Assembly: GCA_017656235.1 (NCBI GenBank)
Contig: JACDOF010000001.1
Span: 186,001-250,000, forward strand
DNA from: Brevibacillus sp.
GTDB lineage: Bacteria; Bacillota; Bacilli; Brevibacillales; Brevibacillaceae
Length of the DNA: 64,000 nucleotides
Direction of reading: 5' to 3'
Position 1 is the stretch's first letter. Every line of letters begins with the position of its first letter. This document shows, one piece after another, positions 53,173 through 63,157 of this stretch. The notes under the pieces were generated by a model. It saw nothing but the letters and a program-made list of their open reading frames with translations. It did no database searches and was not told where the DNA came from. Position numbers and translations under genes: made by a program.

Positions 53173-56100
53173 TTTGAAAAAAATCCTCGTCATCGGTTCC
53201 GGTCCGATCGTGATCGGTCAGGCTGCCGAGTTTGACTACGCCGGGACGCAGGCCTGCCAGGCGCTGAAAGAAGAGGGATTGGAAGTGGTGTTGATCAACT
53301 CCAACCCGGCGACGATCATGACGGACACCAACATGGCCGATAAAGTATATATCGAGCCGCTGACGCCAGAGTTCGTGGCCCAGGTAATCCGGCGGGAGAA
53401 GCCAGACGGACTGCTGCCCACGCTGGGCGGGCAGACTGGTCTGAACCTGGCAGTGCAGCTGGCCGAATCCGGCGTGCTGGAAGCGGAAAACGTCAGGCTG
53501 TTGGGAACCAACCTGATTTCGATCAGACAGGCGGAAGATCGCGAACAGTTTCGCGCCCTGATGAACGAACTGGGGGAACCGGTCCCGGAATCGACGATCG
53601 TCAGCACGGTGGACGAAGCAGTCAGTTTTGCCGCTGATATCGGCTATCCGGTAATCGTGCGACCCGCTTATACGCTGGGAGGCACCGGCGGCGGCATTTG
53701 TGAGGATGAAACAAGCCTGCGCGAGATCGTGGCCAATGGGTTGAAGTATTCGCCGATTACCCAATGCCTGATCGAAAAGAGCATTGCCGGTATGAAGGAA
53801 ATTGAGTACGAAGTGATGCGCGACAAGAACGACAACTGCATCGTCGTTTGCAACATGGAGAACATCGACCCGGTCGGCGTGCACACCGGGGACAGCATCG
53901 TCGTCGCTCCCAGCCAGACCCTTTCTGACCGGGAGTACCAAATGCTGCGTTCCTCCGCGCTCAACATCATTCGCGCCCTCAAGATCGAGGGAGGCTGCAA
54001 TGTCCAGTTTGCTCTTGATCCGCACAGCTTCCAGTACTACGTGATCGAGGTCAATCCGCGCGTCAGCCGCTCGTCTGCGCTCGCTTCCAAGGCGACCGGC
54101 TATCCGATCGCCAAGATGGCAGCCAAGATTGCCATAGGCTACACCCTGGACGAACTGAAAAACCCGGTCACCGGGCAGACCTATGCCTGCTTTGAACCGA
54201 CCATTGATTACGTGGTCAGCAAAATCCCGCGCTGGCCGTTTGACAAGTTTCAGGCAGCGAACCGACGTCTTGGCACGCAGATGAAGGCGACCGGGGAGGT
54301 AATGGCAATCGGCCGTACCTTTGAGGAATCCCTCCTGAAGGCGGTTCGCTCTCTGGAGATCGGGACGTACCACCTCGAACTGAGGGGGACGAACCGGTTG
54401 ACAGCGGAAGAGTTGAAGCGACGTCTGCAGGTACCGGATGACGAACGCTTGTTTCTGGTAGCGGAAGCCCTGCGCCGCGGCGTCTCGCTGGAAGAACTGC
54501 ATCGGTTGACCCGGATCGACCTGTTTTTCCTGCACAAACTGGCCAGAATTATCGAGCTGGAGCGGGAACTGCAATCGGGTGAGCTGAGCGTGGAGCGGCT
54601 GCACCAGGCCAAGCGGATGGGCTTTACGGACCGCAAGATTGGCGAACTGACCGGGCGTACGGAAGATGAAATCGGTCAGCTTCGCGAAGCAAACGGGATC
54701 ACGCCGGTCTACAAAATGGTGGATACCTGTGCAGCCGAGTTTGAGGCCGAAACGCCTTACTACTACTCAACGTACGAGCAGGAAGACGAACGGGTCGAAA
54801 CCGGCAGGAAGCGGATCGTCGTGCTTGGTTCGGGACCGATACGGATCGGACAGGGCATCGAGTTTGACTATGCCACGGTGCATGCGGTCTGGGCAATCAA
54901 GGAAGCGGGGTACGAAGCGGTGATCATCAACAACAACCCTGAGACGGTTTCGACCGATTTCAACACGTCCGACCGCCTTTACTTTGAACCGCTTTACATC
55001 GAAGACGTGATGAACATCATCGACAAGGAACAGCCGGAGGGCGTCATCGTGCAATTCGGCGGCCAGACAGCGATCAACCTGGCGGAAAAACTGGCTCGCC
55101 GCGGCGTACGCATCCTCGGCACCAGTTTGGAAAGCATTGATGCGGCCGAAAACCGTGAAAAGTTTGAAGCCCTGCTGCGCAGTCTCAACCTGGCGCAGCC
55201 TCCGGGCAAGACGGTGACGTCGGTCGAAGAGGCGGTAGGGGCCGCGGAGAGTCTGGGCTTCCCTGTTCTGGTCCGTCCATCGTACGTGTTGGGCGGCCGG
55301 GCCATGGAGATCGTCTATACCCAAGAGGAACTGCTGGCCTACATGGAGCAGGCTGTCAAGGTAAATCCGGAGCATCCGGTTCTGATCGACCGTTACATGA
55401 TGGGGGTTGAGGCAGAAGTTGATGCGATTGCAGACGGAGAACATGTACTGATCCCCGGAATTATGGAGCATATCGAGCGGGCAGGTGTCCACTCCGGCGA
55501 TTCCATAGCCGTCTACCCGCCGCAGACGCTGTCGGAAACAGTTAAACAGGAACTGGTGGAGATGACCACCAAACTGGCACGGGCGCTTAAGATCAAGGGA
55601 CTGATCAACATCCAGTTTGTCATCTGCAACAACCGCCCGTACGTGATCGAGGTGAATCCGCGCTCTTCGCGTACCGTTCCGTTCTTGTCCAAGGTGACCG
55701 GCATCCCGATGGCCAATATTGCCACCAAGGCGATTCTCGGTTACTCGATTCGCGAGCAGGGGTTTGTGCCGGGCCTGCATCCGGAGGAGGCGATGGTGTC
55801 GGTAAAAGTGCCGGTGTTTTCCTTTGCCAAACTGCGCCGCCTCGACATCACGCTGGGACCGGAGATGAAATCGACCGGCGAAGTAATGGGACGGGAGCGG
55901 ACGCTGGCCAAAGCGCTGTACAAGGGTCTCCTCGCGGCCGGGATGAGTATCCCGACACACGGTACGCTATTGGTAACGGTGGCGGACAAGGACAAGGCGG
56001 AAACCGTCGAGATCGTCAGCCGCTTCCGCCGTTTGGGCTTCAAACTGCTGGCCACCTCCGGCACGGCCGATTATCTGGAGCAGGCCGGATTTGCCGTCGA

Positions 56101-56368
56101 GCGGGTACAGAAACTGTCTGAAGGCACACCCAATCTGCTGGATGAGATACGGACCGGGAAGGTAAACATCGTCCTCAACACGCTGACCAAAGGAAAGACG
56201 CCGCAGCGCGATGGATTCCGCATTCGCCGGGAAGCGGTGGAGAACGGCGCTGTCTGCCTCACGTCGCTGGATACGTCCAGAGCGCTGCTGCACGTTCTGG
56301 AGACGATCACCTTCTCGACGGAAGCAATGCCAAAGCAAAAGACAAGCAAGCTTAGCGTGACCGCCTGA
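53156..56368 (+). CDS. carB: Carbamoyl phosphate synthase, large subunit
   Basis: Synthesises carbamoyl phosphate from bicarbonate, ammonia and two ATP. Two homologous ATP-grasp halves begin at [18 protein letters not shown] (near 14) and [16 protein letters not shown] (near 556). A C-terminal MGS-like allosteric domain (about 935-1060) includes [15 protein letters not shown]. The 1070 residues are complete. ATG 53156 lies inside the carA end, preceded by GGAGGAG. Confidence 0.97.
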   Translation: MPKQPDLKKILVIGSGPIVIGQAAEFDYAGTQACQALKEEGLEVVLINSNPATIMTDTNMADKVYIEPLTPEFVAQVIRREKPDGLLPTLGGQTGLNLAVQLAESGVLEAENVRLLGTNLISIRQAEDREQFRALMNELGEPVPESTIVSTVDEAVSFAADIGYPVIVRPAYTLGGTGGGICEDETSLREIVANGLKYSPITQCLIEKSIAGMKEIEYEVMRDKNDNCIVVCNMENIDPVGVHTGDSIVVAPSQTLSDREYQMLRSSALNIIRALKIEGGCNVQFALDPHSFQYYVIEVNPRVSRSSALASKATGYPIAKMAAKIAIGYTLDELKNPVTGQTYACFEPTIDYVVSKIPRWPFDKFQAANRRLGTQMKATGEVMAIGRTFEESLLKAVRSLEIGTYHLELRGTNRLTAEELKRRLQVPDDERLFLVAEALRRGVSLEELHRLTRIDLFFLHKLARIIELERELQSGELSVERLHQAKRMGFTDRKIGELTGRTEDEIGQLREANGITPVYKMVDTCAAEFEAETPYYYSTYEQEDERVETGRKRIVVLGSGPIRIGQGIEFDYATVHAVWAIKEAGYEAVIINNNPETVSTDFNTSDRLYFEPLYIEDVMNIIDKEQPEGVIVQFGGQTAINLAEKLARRGVRILGTSLESIDAAENREKFEALLRSLNLAQPPGKTVTSVEEAVGAAESLGFPVLVRPSYVLGGRAMEIVYTQEELLAYMEQAVKVNPEHPVLIDRYMMGVEAEVDAIADGEHVLIPGIMEHIERAGVHSGDSIAVYPPQTLSETVKQELVEMTTKLARALKIKGLINIQFVICNNRPYVIEVNPRSSRTVPFLSKVTGIPMANIATKAILGYSIREQGFVPGLHPEEAMVSVKVPVFSFAKLRRLDITLGPEMKSTGEVMGRERTLAKALYKGLLAAGMSIPTHGTLLVTVADKDKAETVEIVSRFRRLGFKLLATSGTADYLEQAGFAVERVQKLSEGTPNLLDEIRTGKVNIVLNTLTKGKTPQRDGFRIRREAVENGAVCLTSLDTSRALLHVLETITFSTEAMPKQKTSKLSVTA

Positions 56369-56491
56369 CGGCTGTCGCAGGGGCCAGAGGAGAGCCCTGA
56401 AGATTCGGGTGGAACAATCTCTCCACTTCGGGTACCATGCAAGATGATGGGATTTGAAGGCAATGACAGAAATAAAGAGGTGCAGTCGCAT

Positions 56492-57220
56492 ATGGAGAAC
56501 AGCAGGACCCGCATCATCCTGGCACTCGACTTTCCCGGAGAGGAAGCGATGAATCGCTGCCTGAAAGAACTGCGCGGTGAAATCGAGTACGTCAAAGTGG
56601 GCATGGAACTGTATTACGCGGCAGGTCCGCGCATCGTCGATGAACTGAAGCAGCGCGGCCTGAAAGTGTTTGTCGATCTGAAAGTACACGACATCCCCAA
56701 CACGGCGCGGGGCGCCATGAAAAGTTTGGCCCGCCTCGGTGCCGATATGGTAAACGTTCACGTTGCCGGGGGACGGGCGATGATGGAGGCAGCACGCGAG
56801 GGTCTGGAAGCTGGAACGCCGGCTGGTGCTGATCGACCGCTGTTGATTGGGGTGACGATGCTGACCAGTACCAGCCAGCGGGTCATGAATGAAGAACTCC
56901 TGATCCCCGGCCATGTGGAGGGGGTAGTCGTCCATTACGCCATGGAGGCCAAGCGGGCTGGTCTGGATGGGGTCGTCGCTTCCCCGCGGGAAGTGCCGCT
57001 GATAAAAAAGACGGCGGGAGCATCCTTTCAGACGGTCACACCGGGGATACGTCCTGCAGGTACGGCGCAGGGTGATCAGGTTCGCGTAACGACACCGGAA
57101 GAAGCATTTCGCCTGGGCAGCGATTACATCGTCGTAGGCAGGGCAATCACGGCAGCAGAAGAACCACGTGCGGCCTGGCAGGCGATGCTTGCAGCAGTAG
57201 AATCCGCTGGCGAGCGGTAA
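56492..57220 (+). CDS. pyrF: Orotidine 5'-phosphate decarboxylase
   Basis: Decarboxylates OMP to UMP, the last pathway step. The signature DLKVHDIPNTA holds the catalytic Lys K64 and Asp67; GIRPAG late in the protein binds the phosphate. ATG 56492 follows AAAGAGGTG. In B. subtilis pyrK and pyrD stand between carB and pyrF; here only 123 bases without an open gene separate the two. Confidence 0.95.
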   Translation: MENSRTRIILALDFPGEEAMNRCLKELRGEIEYVKVGMELYYAAGPRIVDELKQRGLKVFVDLKVHDIPNTARGAMKSLARLGADMVNVHVAGGRAMMEAAREGLEAGTPAGADRPLLIGVTMLTSTSQRVMNEELLIPGHVEGVVVHYAMEAKRAGLDGVVASPREVPLIKKTAGASFQTVTPGIRPAGTAQGDQVRVTTPEEAFRLGSDYIVVGRAITAAEEPRAAWQAMLAAVESAGER

Positions 57221-57240
57221 CCAGTGAGGAGGGACAGTGA

Positions 57241-57894
57241 GTGGAAACCAAAAGCAAGGAGACGACAGCGTTGGCCAAACAGATTGCGACCGCACTTTTG
57301 CAGATCGGGGCGGTTCATCTGCGTCCCGATCAGCCCTTTACCTGGACGTCCGGCATCAAGTCGCCGATCTACTGCGACAATCGTGTCACCATGTCGTACC
57401 CAGCAGTGCGCCGCAAGATCGTGGATGGTTTCGTGAGCGTCATACGTTCCCGCTTTCCCGATGCCGAATTGATTGCCGGGACGGCAACGGCGGGGATTCC
57501 GCACGCAGCCTGGGTGGCAGAGCGGATGGATCTGCCCATGATCTACGTGCGTGACAAGGCGAAAGGTCACGGAAGACAAAATCAGATTGAGGGAGTGCTT
57601 GCTCCCGGTCAGAAAGCGGTGGTGATCGAGGATTTGATCTCCACTGGCGGCAGTTCGTACAAAGCGGCACAGACCATACAGGCGGAAGGAGGCATCGTGC
57701 TGGGAGTAACTGCGATTTTTACCTATGAGTTTCCCAAGGCTGAAGCGTTGTTCCATGAGGCGGGGTTGGAAATGATCACGCTCTCCTCCTATACCGCCCT
57801 TTTGGAAGCGGCGCGAGAGATGAAGGTGATAACGGCGGAGCAGGAGCGTCTGCTGGCGGCGTGGAGCGAAGCGCCGGAGACGTTTTACGAATAA
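57241..57894 (+). CDS. pyrE: Orotate phosphoribosyltransferase
   Basis: Transfers phosphoribose from PRPP to orotate. The PRPP motif VVIEDLISTGGSSY is at 127-140 and the flexible catalytic loop RDKAKGHGRQNQIEG near 104-118. The start is GTG 57241 behind GAGGAGGGA. Last gene of the operon; a strong terminator follows. Confidence 0.95.
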   Translation: METKSKETTALAKQIATALLQIGAVHLRPDQPFTWTSGIKSPIYCDNRVTMSYPAVRRKIVDGFVSVIRSRFPDAELIAGTATAGIPHAAWVAERMDLPMIYVRDKAKGHGRQNQIEGVLAPGQKAVVIEDLISTGGSSYKAAQTIQAEGGIVLGVTAIFTYEFPKAEALFHEAGLEMITLSSYTALLEAAREMKVITAEQERLLAAWSEAPETFYE

Positions 57895-57950
57895 GGGCCG
57901 AAAAGCGCTGTCTTTCGACCATCAGTTGGGGAGAGCGACCAGACATGAAA

Positions 57951-57989
57951 CAAGCATCCCGTCTGTAAGGTACGGGATGCTTGTTTTTT
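57951..57989. terminator. Bidirectional terminator between pyrE and ccdC
   Basis: CAAGCATCCCGT (57951-57962) pairs perfectly with ACGGGATGCTTG (57972-57983), followed by TTTTTT. A-rich sequence on the other side lets it also serve the minus-strand gene. Confidence 0.85.
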
Positions 57990-57992
57990 ACC

Positions 57993-58472
57993 TCATGTCG
58001 TCCGATTCCTTGCGATCTGACGGTACATGACGTACATGGCCAGACGCCAGGGCACAATCATGCCGAAGGCAAGAACGAAAAACAAGCCGGCCGTCTGCAG
58101 GGGAGAAAACGCGTCCCCTACTTCTGCCTTGACCACCAGCCGGATGACGACGAGCGCAAGCAGAATCCCGACAAATGCTTTTGAGCGCTTCAGGTAGACT
58201 TGGTCGCCGATCACCTCAAACTTTGAAGAGAGGATCAACGGAACAGAAAGCAGCATACCCAGCAGGAATGCGATCAGATCGTAATGAAACGGTGTCATCG
58301 TTCCCGGCAAGAGAAACATCGCAAACCCGGTCGACATCATCAGGGGCGGCAGCAGAATCTTCTTCGCCGAGACAGGTTTCTTTGCCGCCCGCAGTCGAAA
58401 CAGAAGAACCAGAATGGCCATGATGAGGCCTGCGATCGTACCGAGAACTACAGGGGAAAAAAGCTGGTTCAT
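57993..58472 (-). CDS. CcdC-family membrane protein
   Basis: 159-residue protein with four to five membrane segments, similar to B. subtilis CcdC (DUF1453), which is found near cytochrome c maturation genes although its role is unproven. Recognisable stretches are PPLMMSTGFAMFLLPGT and MLLSVPLILSSKFEV. The stop is just beyond the shared terminator. Upstream on its strand AAAGGAG and GAAGAGAG are candidate ribosome sites. Confidence 0.8.
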   Translation of the reverse strand: MNQLFSPVVLGTIAGLIMAILVLLFRLRAAKKPVSAKKILLPPLMMSTGFAMFLLPGTMTPFHYDLIAFLLGMLLSVPLILSSKFEVIGDQVYLKRSKAFVGILLALVVIRLVVKAEVGDAFSPLQTAGLFFVLAFGMIVPWRLAMYVMYRQIARNRTT

Positions 58473-58612
58473 GGTACGACTCTCTTCACTCCTTTGCTGT
58501 AAGCATACGCAGCGCTAAGACCAGTGTACATCAATGCAGGCCGGCAGGGCAATTGAAGCCGGCAAACACGTATACAGAGCAGATGTGCTCTTCCAATCGT
58601 CGGCCCTGTCTT

Positions 58613-59914
58613 TTACGCAGTGGCCGACTGCTGTTTCGTCAGTTGGCGCACGTCCAGCGAGCGCTTGCGGGCGAAAACGAGAGAATACAGACCGCAAAGC
58701 GCCGTCAGCGCGGCCAAGAGCAGCATGTACCACGAGATGCCGAACAGGTCGAGACAGGCACCGGTAATGAGCAGAGCCAATTGAAACATCACCCTGTCGA
58801 GCAGCCCTTTAAAGGAAAAGAAGCGCCCATGTGCATCTGGCGGCAGCTGCTGCTGAAAGATGGTCGTCACCATTGGAAAAAAGAAGGCAACCGTCAACCC
58901 GAACAATCCGTAGGAAGCCAGTACCGTGTAGCGCTGTTCAGCAAACGACATGCCGACGTGAGAAAGGGCGAAGACAAACAGCAGCAGCGTGGATGTCAGC
59001 ACCAGATTTCGCGAGCCCACCCATCGTTTGGCCAAAAGCCCTCCAAACAATATGCTGGTACCTTCCACAGCGTAGATCCAGCCCATCACACCAGGATCTT
59101 GCTGTACTTCGCTATAGGAAAGCACCAGAAGATTGAACCCGCCGAGGAACAGGGTGAGGACACCCATGTTTACCATCCCGACCAGCACGCTTGGCTCGTT
59201 TTTAATCAGGGAAAACACTTCGCTGAATCGAAGGTTTTGCGGCTGCTGGGCGGTTGCCAGGTCGCTCCCCGGGATCTGATTGACCAGCGATAATCCAATC
59301 AGCAGGACGAAAGCGATCAAGGCGGTAATGTACAGCATCCACAGATCCATTGCAGCCACCATGATCCCCCCGACGGCCGTACCGCCAATTCGGGAGAGCG
59401 TGGCAATGTTCAGGTAAATTCCGTTCGCTTCCAGCAATTGTCCCGGCTGCACGACAGCGGGGATTGCCGCCTGGATGGTCGGCAGGTAAACCGCGCTGGC
59501 CGACTGCAAGATGATCAGCGACAGCACCATCCAGCCAATTGATTCGTAGGCGAGAGCGGGAAACATGCAGATTGGCGCCAGGCAGCGAACAAGACTGGAG
59601 AGGACCAAAATCAACCGCTTGTCGTAGCGGTCGATCCAGATCCCGGCCTTTGGCGCCAACAAAACGCCGGCAGACAGGCCGATCATCAGCATCAGTCCCT
59701 TGAGAAAATCGGATGATATCAGGTGCTGCATAAACTGCAGGTTGGCGATTACGCCCACCCACAGGCCGGTCCCGGCGATCATCTCTCCCGTCATCAGGAG
59801 CAGAAAGGCACGATTACGTAGCAGAATATCACTCAGCCTCCCACAGTCAACCAGAGATGTGAATCCATTGTGAATCGCACATATTATAGCACGTTTCGCA
59901 TGATGGGCACACAC
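58613..59914 (-). CDS. MFS transporter
   Basis: Twelve-helix major facilitator (MFS_1/MFS_3, enterobactin-exporter-like group), with GIWIDRYDKRLIL as motif A and long hydrophobic segments throughout. The start is uncertain. GTG 59914 has CGGAGG nine bases upstream and is used here, but the conserved part begins around ILLRNRAFLLL. A TATAAT inside the 5' region (minus strand, 59889-59884) followed by GGGAGG would instead favour a shorter protein with a rare start codon. Substrate unknown. Confidence 0.8.
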   Translation of the reverse strand: MCAHHAKRAIICAIHNGFTSLVDCGRLSDILLRNRAFLLLMTGEMIAGTGLWVGVIANLQFMQHLISSDFLKGLMLMIGLSAGVLLAPKAGIWIDRYDKRLILVLSSLVRCLAPICMFPALAYESIGWMVLSLIILQSASAVYLPTIQAAIPAVVQPGQLLEANGIYLNIATLSRIGGTAVGGIMVAAMDLWMLYITALIAFVLLIGLSLVNQIPGSDLATAQQPQNLRFSEVFSLIKNEPSVLVGMVNMGVLTLFLGGFNLLVLSYSEVQQDPGVMGWIYAVEGTSILFGGLLAKRWVGSRNLVLTSTLLLFVFALSHVGMSFAEQRYTVLASYGLFGLTVAFFFPMVTTIFQQQLPPDAHGRFFSFKGLLDRVMFQLALLITGACLDLFGISWYMLLLAALTALCGLYSLVFARKRSLDVRQLTKQQSATA

Positions 59915-60052
59915 GCTTAGGGACCTCCGTTTTACCAGGCCGGTCAAGCAAGGGGAATCTGAATGCCCGCCTGGATGGCAGCGCAGACGGCATCAGAAGA
60001 AAAGGGAGAGGGAATACTAATGGCGCTTTGACCGGAAACGGGGGTAATGGCG

Positions 60053-60748
60053 ATGCGTCCTCGGCTTGGGTATCACCTGCTCTACATCGGTTACGGGTTT
60101 TCCGCCAGCCTGGCCGTTTACTATGGTCTGATCTGGAGAAATAGCCTGCTCGTTGCCTTTTTCTGGTTTCATCTCATGGTCTGCCTGGGGATTCCGCTCC
60201 TGCAGGGGATGTGGGAAGGTTCGATTCGAGAAAACTGGAGGCGGTTGTGGGAGCCAAAGAAGAGGGCGCGGGGGGAGGCGGTATTCGTCGGACTGGTGAC
60301 CGGAGTACCGTTGTTTGCAGCCGTTCTGGCAGGGTCCTGGTTGTTGTTTCAGAGTGGGGTTGAGCCGTCCGCCGTTCGGATGAGATTGACAGCATGGGGG
60401 CTTGCTCCCGAATGGTTGGTCCCGTTTGCCTTCTACATCACGGTGGTTAACTCATTTCTGGAAGAGTGGCTGTGGCGGGGGTTTATGCTGGATCGGCTGT
60501 TTTTCATGTGGGGCCGCCGCCAGGCGCTGTTGTTCAGCAGTGGTTTTTATTCCCTGTACCATCTGCTGGTCGCTTCAGCCCTGTTCGGGCAGATGTGGGC
60601 GATCCTGATTACCGGCCTGATCTTCCTTGTCGGTTTATTGTGGGGGGGGCTGAAACTTCGCTACGGCACCCTGTACGCTCCTTGGCTGAGCCATCTGCTG
60701 GCTGATTTGGGGTTGATGGTTGTGCTGACCAAATGGATTTACAGCTAA
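60053..60748 (+). CDS. CPBP-family intramembrane metalloprotease
   Basis: CAAX protease/bacteriocin-processing (Abi) fold with six to seven membrane segments in 231 residues. The active-site motifs are E137-E138-xxx-R142 (EEWLWRGF), H170 (SLYHLL) and a late SHLLAD. Substrate unknown; relatives process prenylated proteins or bacteriocins or give bacteriocin self-immunity. ATG 60053 is 7 bases after GGGGGT; ATG 60047 is too close to it. Confidence 0.85.
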   Translation: MRPRLGYHLLYIGYGFSASLAVYYGLIWRNSLLVAFFWFHLMVCLGIPLLQGMWEGSIRENWRRLWEPKKRARGEAVFVGLVTGVPLFAAVLAGSWLLFQSGVEPSAVRMRLTAWGLAPEWLVPFAFYITVVNSFLEEWLWRGFMLDRLFFMWGRRQALLFSSGFYSLYHLLVASALFGQMWAILITGLIFLVGLLWGGLKLRYGTLYAPWLSHLLADLGLMVVLTKWIYS

Positions 60749-60785
60749 CGCCATGCCCTTCATGCACCTTTGATGGGACAAACCA

Positions 60786-61355
60786 TCACGAATTCGCGTT
60801 CCGTTTTTGATCGGGGTTGGCTGTCTCCGCACGGCGCTGCTGCTTTTTCTTCAAACTCTCCTGCCGTTCGCGGATGACGCTGCTGCGGTCGCGCTGGCGG
60901 TGCTTGTGAAGCAGATATTCATCGTCCATCCGGCTTGGCTGCCCGAAGCAAAACCCCTGTTCAGCGCACCGTTGTTTGCACTTGGCAAGCAGGTCGGCAT
61001 CGACAATCGGCAGGTTGAGACTCCGATAAGCTTCCCCCGCTTCCAGTTCGGTCAGCCGCTGTGTCAAAAGATCCAGCAGCGCTGACGGGTCCAGCCCCAG
61101 CGCAGCCAGCCGCTGCTCTCGATCCTTCAAGATGTGCAGGGCACTGTTCATCATCTTGATTGCCCCCGGATAATTGCCTCGCCGCTGGTGGTACAGGGCA
61201 ACGGCGATCTGGATCAGCCCGACCCAGATGATCTCCCGAGGTGGATGCTGGGTTTTCCAGTATTCCTCCAGGATTTCATGACATTCAAAATAGTCGCGGT
61301 CACCGTGAAAGCGACACAGATATTGCAAATAGGCTTCAGGGTACGGGTTTGGCAT
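60786..61355 (-). CDS. DUF309 domain protein
   Basis: 189-residue helical protein of unknown function. The DUF309 signature is in FECHEILEEYWK (about 21-32) and GLIQIAVALYHQRRGN (about 44-59). The C-terminal third is long, basic and has three cysteines with His (AKCKQRCAEQGFCFG). ATG at 61355 is preceded by CAGGAGACAG; the frame runs on upstream without conservation. Confidence 0.82.
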   Translation of the reverse strand: MPNPYPEAYLQYLCRFHGDRDYFECHEILEEYWKTQHPPREIIWVGLIQIAVALYHQRRGNYPGAIKMMNSALHILKDREQRLAALGLDPSALLDLLTQRLTELEAGEAYRSLNLPIVDADLLAKCKQRCAEQGFCFGQPSRMDDEYLLHKHRQRDRSSVIRERQESLKKKQQRRAETANPDQKRNANS

Positions 61356-61475
61356 GTTCTGTCTCCTGTTCGTGATCGGCCAAGGGACAACCATGGACGT
61401 CCCCGGACGCTTTTCTATATTATAAAGGGGAAACGACCAAAAATGGAACCGAACAGACGAAGCGAGGTGGCCTGT

Positions 61476-61703
61476 GTGGATAAACAACAAATTCTCGACA
61501 TCCTGCGGCAGCGAGACATGACAGAAGTGATTGAACTAATCGAAGACGCGGAGGCAGGAGAACTGGAGGAACTGGAACTGGTCGAACAGCTTGGACTGCT
61601 CGCCGACGAGGAGTTAAACCGGGAAGTACTGGGGCTGCTTCAGCAGCTCGGGGTGACAATCACCTACGTGACAGACGACGGGGAAGAAGTGGAAGGGGAG
61701 TAA
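61476..61703 (+). CDS. Small acidic protein, possibly related to sigma-70 region 1.1
   Basis: 75 residues from GTG 61476 (5 bases after GAGGTGG), or 86 from ATG 61443. It is strongly acidic and predicted all-helical: ILDILRQRDMTEVIELI, then ELVEQLGLLADEELNREVL, closing with LLQQLGVTITYVTDDGEE. The helix pattern and the closing L..LGV...VTDD recall region 1.1 of primary sigma factors (ending in EEGIEVVDE-like). No DNA-binding region follows. It might mimic DNA or bind RNA polymerase; this is a weak match made by eye. Confidence 0.6.
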   Translation: MDKQQILDILRQRDMTEVIELIEDAEAGELEELELVEQLGLLADEELNREVLGLLQQLGVTITYVTDDGEEVEGE

Positions 61704-61731
61704 GTCCTCCCCACAGTGCGTGAGGACAGGG

Positions 61732-61758
61732 GCCAGGCGGTATGCCTGGCACCTTTTC
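61732..61758 (+). terminator. Terminator after the small acidic protein gene
   Basis: GCCAGGC (61732-61738) pairs with GCCTGGC (61744-61750), followed by ACCTTTTC. Confidence 0.65.
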
Positions 61759-61777
61759 GTATCATCGAGGAAAAAGC

Positions 61778-61948
61778 TCACTTCTGGGTCCAGACGCGGT
61801 TCTGGTTGCGGGTGGCGGGAAAACGCTCCCCCTTTTTTAATTCTATGATCATGGGATCTTGCACACTTGCCCCTGTTTCGCCGATTTCCATATAGACAGC
61901 GTTTTTCGGCGACTTTTCACCAGGTTTGAAACGGCTTCGTTCGCCCAC
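61778..61948 (-). CDS. yjzC: YjzC-family protein (56 residues)
   Basis: Short gene recognised by translating the minus strand: GTG at 61948, eight bases after GAGGTGA, to TGA at 61778. The product begins MGERSRFKPGEKSPKNAVYM and ends ERFPATRNQNRVWTQK. This matches the B. subtilis YjzC pattern RFKPGE-P-NGVY-EIGETG-...-GERFP-T-NRVW. The function of YjzC is unknown. Without it the stretch 61704-62097 would appear empty. Confidence 0.85.
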   Translation of the reverse strand: MGERSRFKPGEKSPKNAVYMEIGETGASVQDPMIIELKKGERFPATRNQNRVWTQK

Positions 61949-62035
61949 TGTGATTCACCTCATTTCTGGTTTCGTCCATGTCATGCGTTAGTATACCCCG
62001 TCCAAACAGGTTCCGAATCAGCTTGTCTGTCTGAA

Positions 62036-62064
62036 TTGACGCTTGGTACCAATGGCGATAGCAT
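62036..62064 (+). promoter_or_regulatory. Sigma-A promoter of the GntR-family gene
   Basis: TTGACG (62036-62041), 17-base spacer, TAGCAT (62059-62064), about 34 bases ahead of the start codon. On the other strand GGTATACT (61998-61991) may be the -10 of yjzC. Confidence 0.55.
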
Positions 62065-62097
62065 GAAATACATAAAGAAAAGATGGAGGAAACCGCG

Positions 62098-63045
62098 GTG
62101 ATTCGCTTTACGCTACAGAAACATTCGTCGTTATCCTATCACGAACAGTTATATCAGCAGATTGCGTCATTCATTCGCAGCGGCCAATTGGCGCCCCATG
62201 CCCAACTGCCGCCGGTGCGGGTACTGGCCGCACAGCTTCGTGTCAACTACAATACGGTGCGCAGCGTATACCTGCGGCTGCAGCAGGAAGGATTGGTCGA
62301 ATCCAGGCAAGGACGTGGAACCATCGTCAGCAATGTGATTACCGATCCACTGCTGACGCGCAATCAGGCCCAGCTTACTCTGCTGGCCAAACAGACCCTG
62401 CACCAGGTGCAGGCCATGGGTTACACCTGGGATGAGTTTATTCGCGTGCTGACGTCTGTTTCCCGGGAGATCAATGAACTTCCCGTCTTGTTTTTGCGCT
62501 TTACCGAGTTGGAGCTGGCCGAGTACTGCCGGTTGGTTCAGCATTATCTGCCCAACGTGAGGGTAGAGGGTGGAACCCATGAAGGGTTTTGCGAGCAGAT
62601 GGCGGCGGATCCACAGTTCTTGGAGCGGTACAAAGCCATCGTGGTTCATCCGTCGATGTATGCAGAGCTCGAACCATTGCTGCCATCGGGTGCGCCGCCA
62701 GTGGTATGTCTGGACTTCATCCCGGATCCGGCGGTGGTGATACCCGAACTGGACGCATACCCCGGCCAGACAAAAGTAGGGCTGATCTGCGCCACGGCAC
62801 AAGGGGTGAAGGGAATGGTGGAGGATCTGGTCAATGCCGGCATCAACCATCTCGATTTGCACACCGGGGAGGCTCACCACCCGGATGTGTTTGACCTGAT
62901 CGCCCGCTGTGACGTGGTCTACCTCTCCAAACCAGGGTACATGACCCGCCCGCAGCTGCTCACCCTGCCAAAGGTGAAGGAATATCGGGAAATCCCCGAT
63001 CATCACGGGATTCACCAGCTTCGCAGCATCATCGGAGTGCGATAA
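62098..63045 (+). CDS. GntR-family transcriptional regulator
   Basis: Winged-helix GntR regulator. The N-terminal domain (about 1-75: YHEQLYQQIASFIRSGQL, LRVNYNTVRSVYLRLQQEGLV) is of the YtrA/MocR-related kind. A C-terminal region of about 240 residues has Rossmann-like alternation (VGLICATAQGVKGMVEDL) and may bind an effector; it is not an aminotransferase domain, as no PLP lysine motif is seen. GTG 62098 is 8 bases after GGAGG; ATG 62083 overlaps it. Its target is unknown, the neighbouring coat-like gene being one candidate. Confidence 0.82.
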   Translation: MIRFTLQKHSSLSYHEQLYQQIASFIRSGQLAPHAQLPPVRVLAAQLRVNYNTVRSVYLRLQQEGLVESRQGRGTIVSNVITDPLLTRNQAQLTLLAKQTLHQVQAMGYTWDEFIRVLTSVSREINELPVLFLRFTELELAEYCRLVQHYLPNVRVEGGTHEGFCEQMAADPQFLERYKAIVVHPSMYAELEPLLPSGAPPVVCLDFIPDPAVVIPELDAYPGQTKVGLICATAQGVKGMVEDLVNAGINHLDLHTGEAHHPDVFDLIARCDVVYLSKPGYMTRPQLLTLPKVKEYREIPDHHGIHQLRSIIGVR

Positions 63046-63157
63046 CGATTTCATCAGGTCAGATGCTCATTTTCCTGGGTTTAGCCAGGTGTACCATTCC
63101 GAAGCCCCAACTGCGACATACGCTGTAACTGTACCTGATAAGAGGGGGTGAGCGAGG

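Noticed and set aside
59884-59889. TATAAT on the minus strand as the main promoter of the MFS gene
   Set aside because: No acceptable -35 was found, and using it would force a rare start codon; kept only as an alternative.
63046-63157. CATACGCT before the coat-like gene as a sigma-E/K promoter
   Set aside because: Only a partial match and no suitable -35 at the proper distance.
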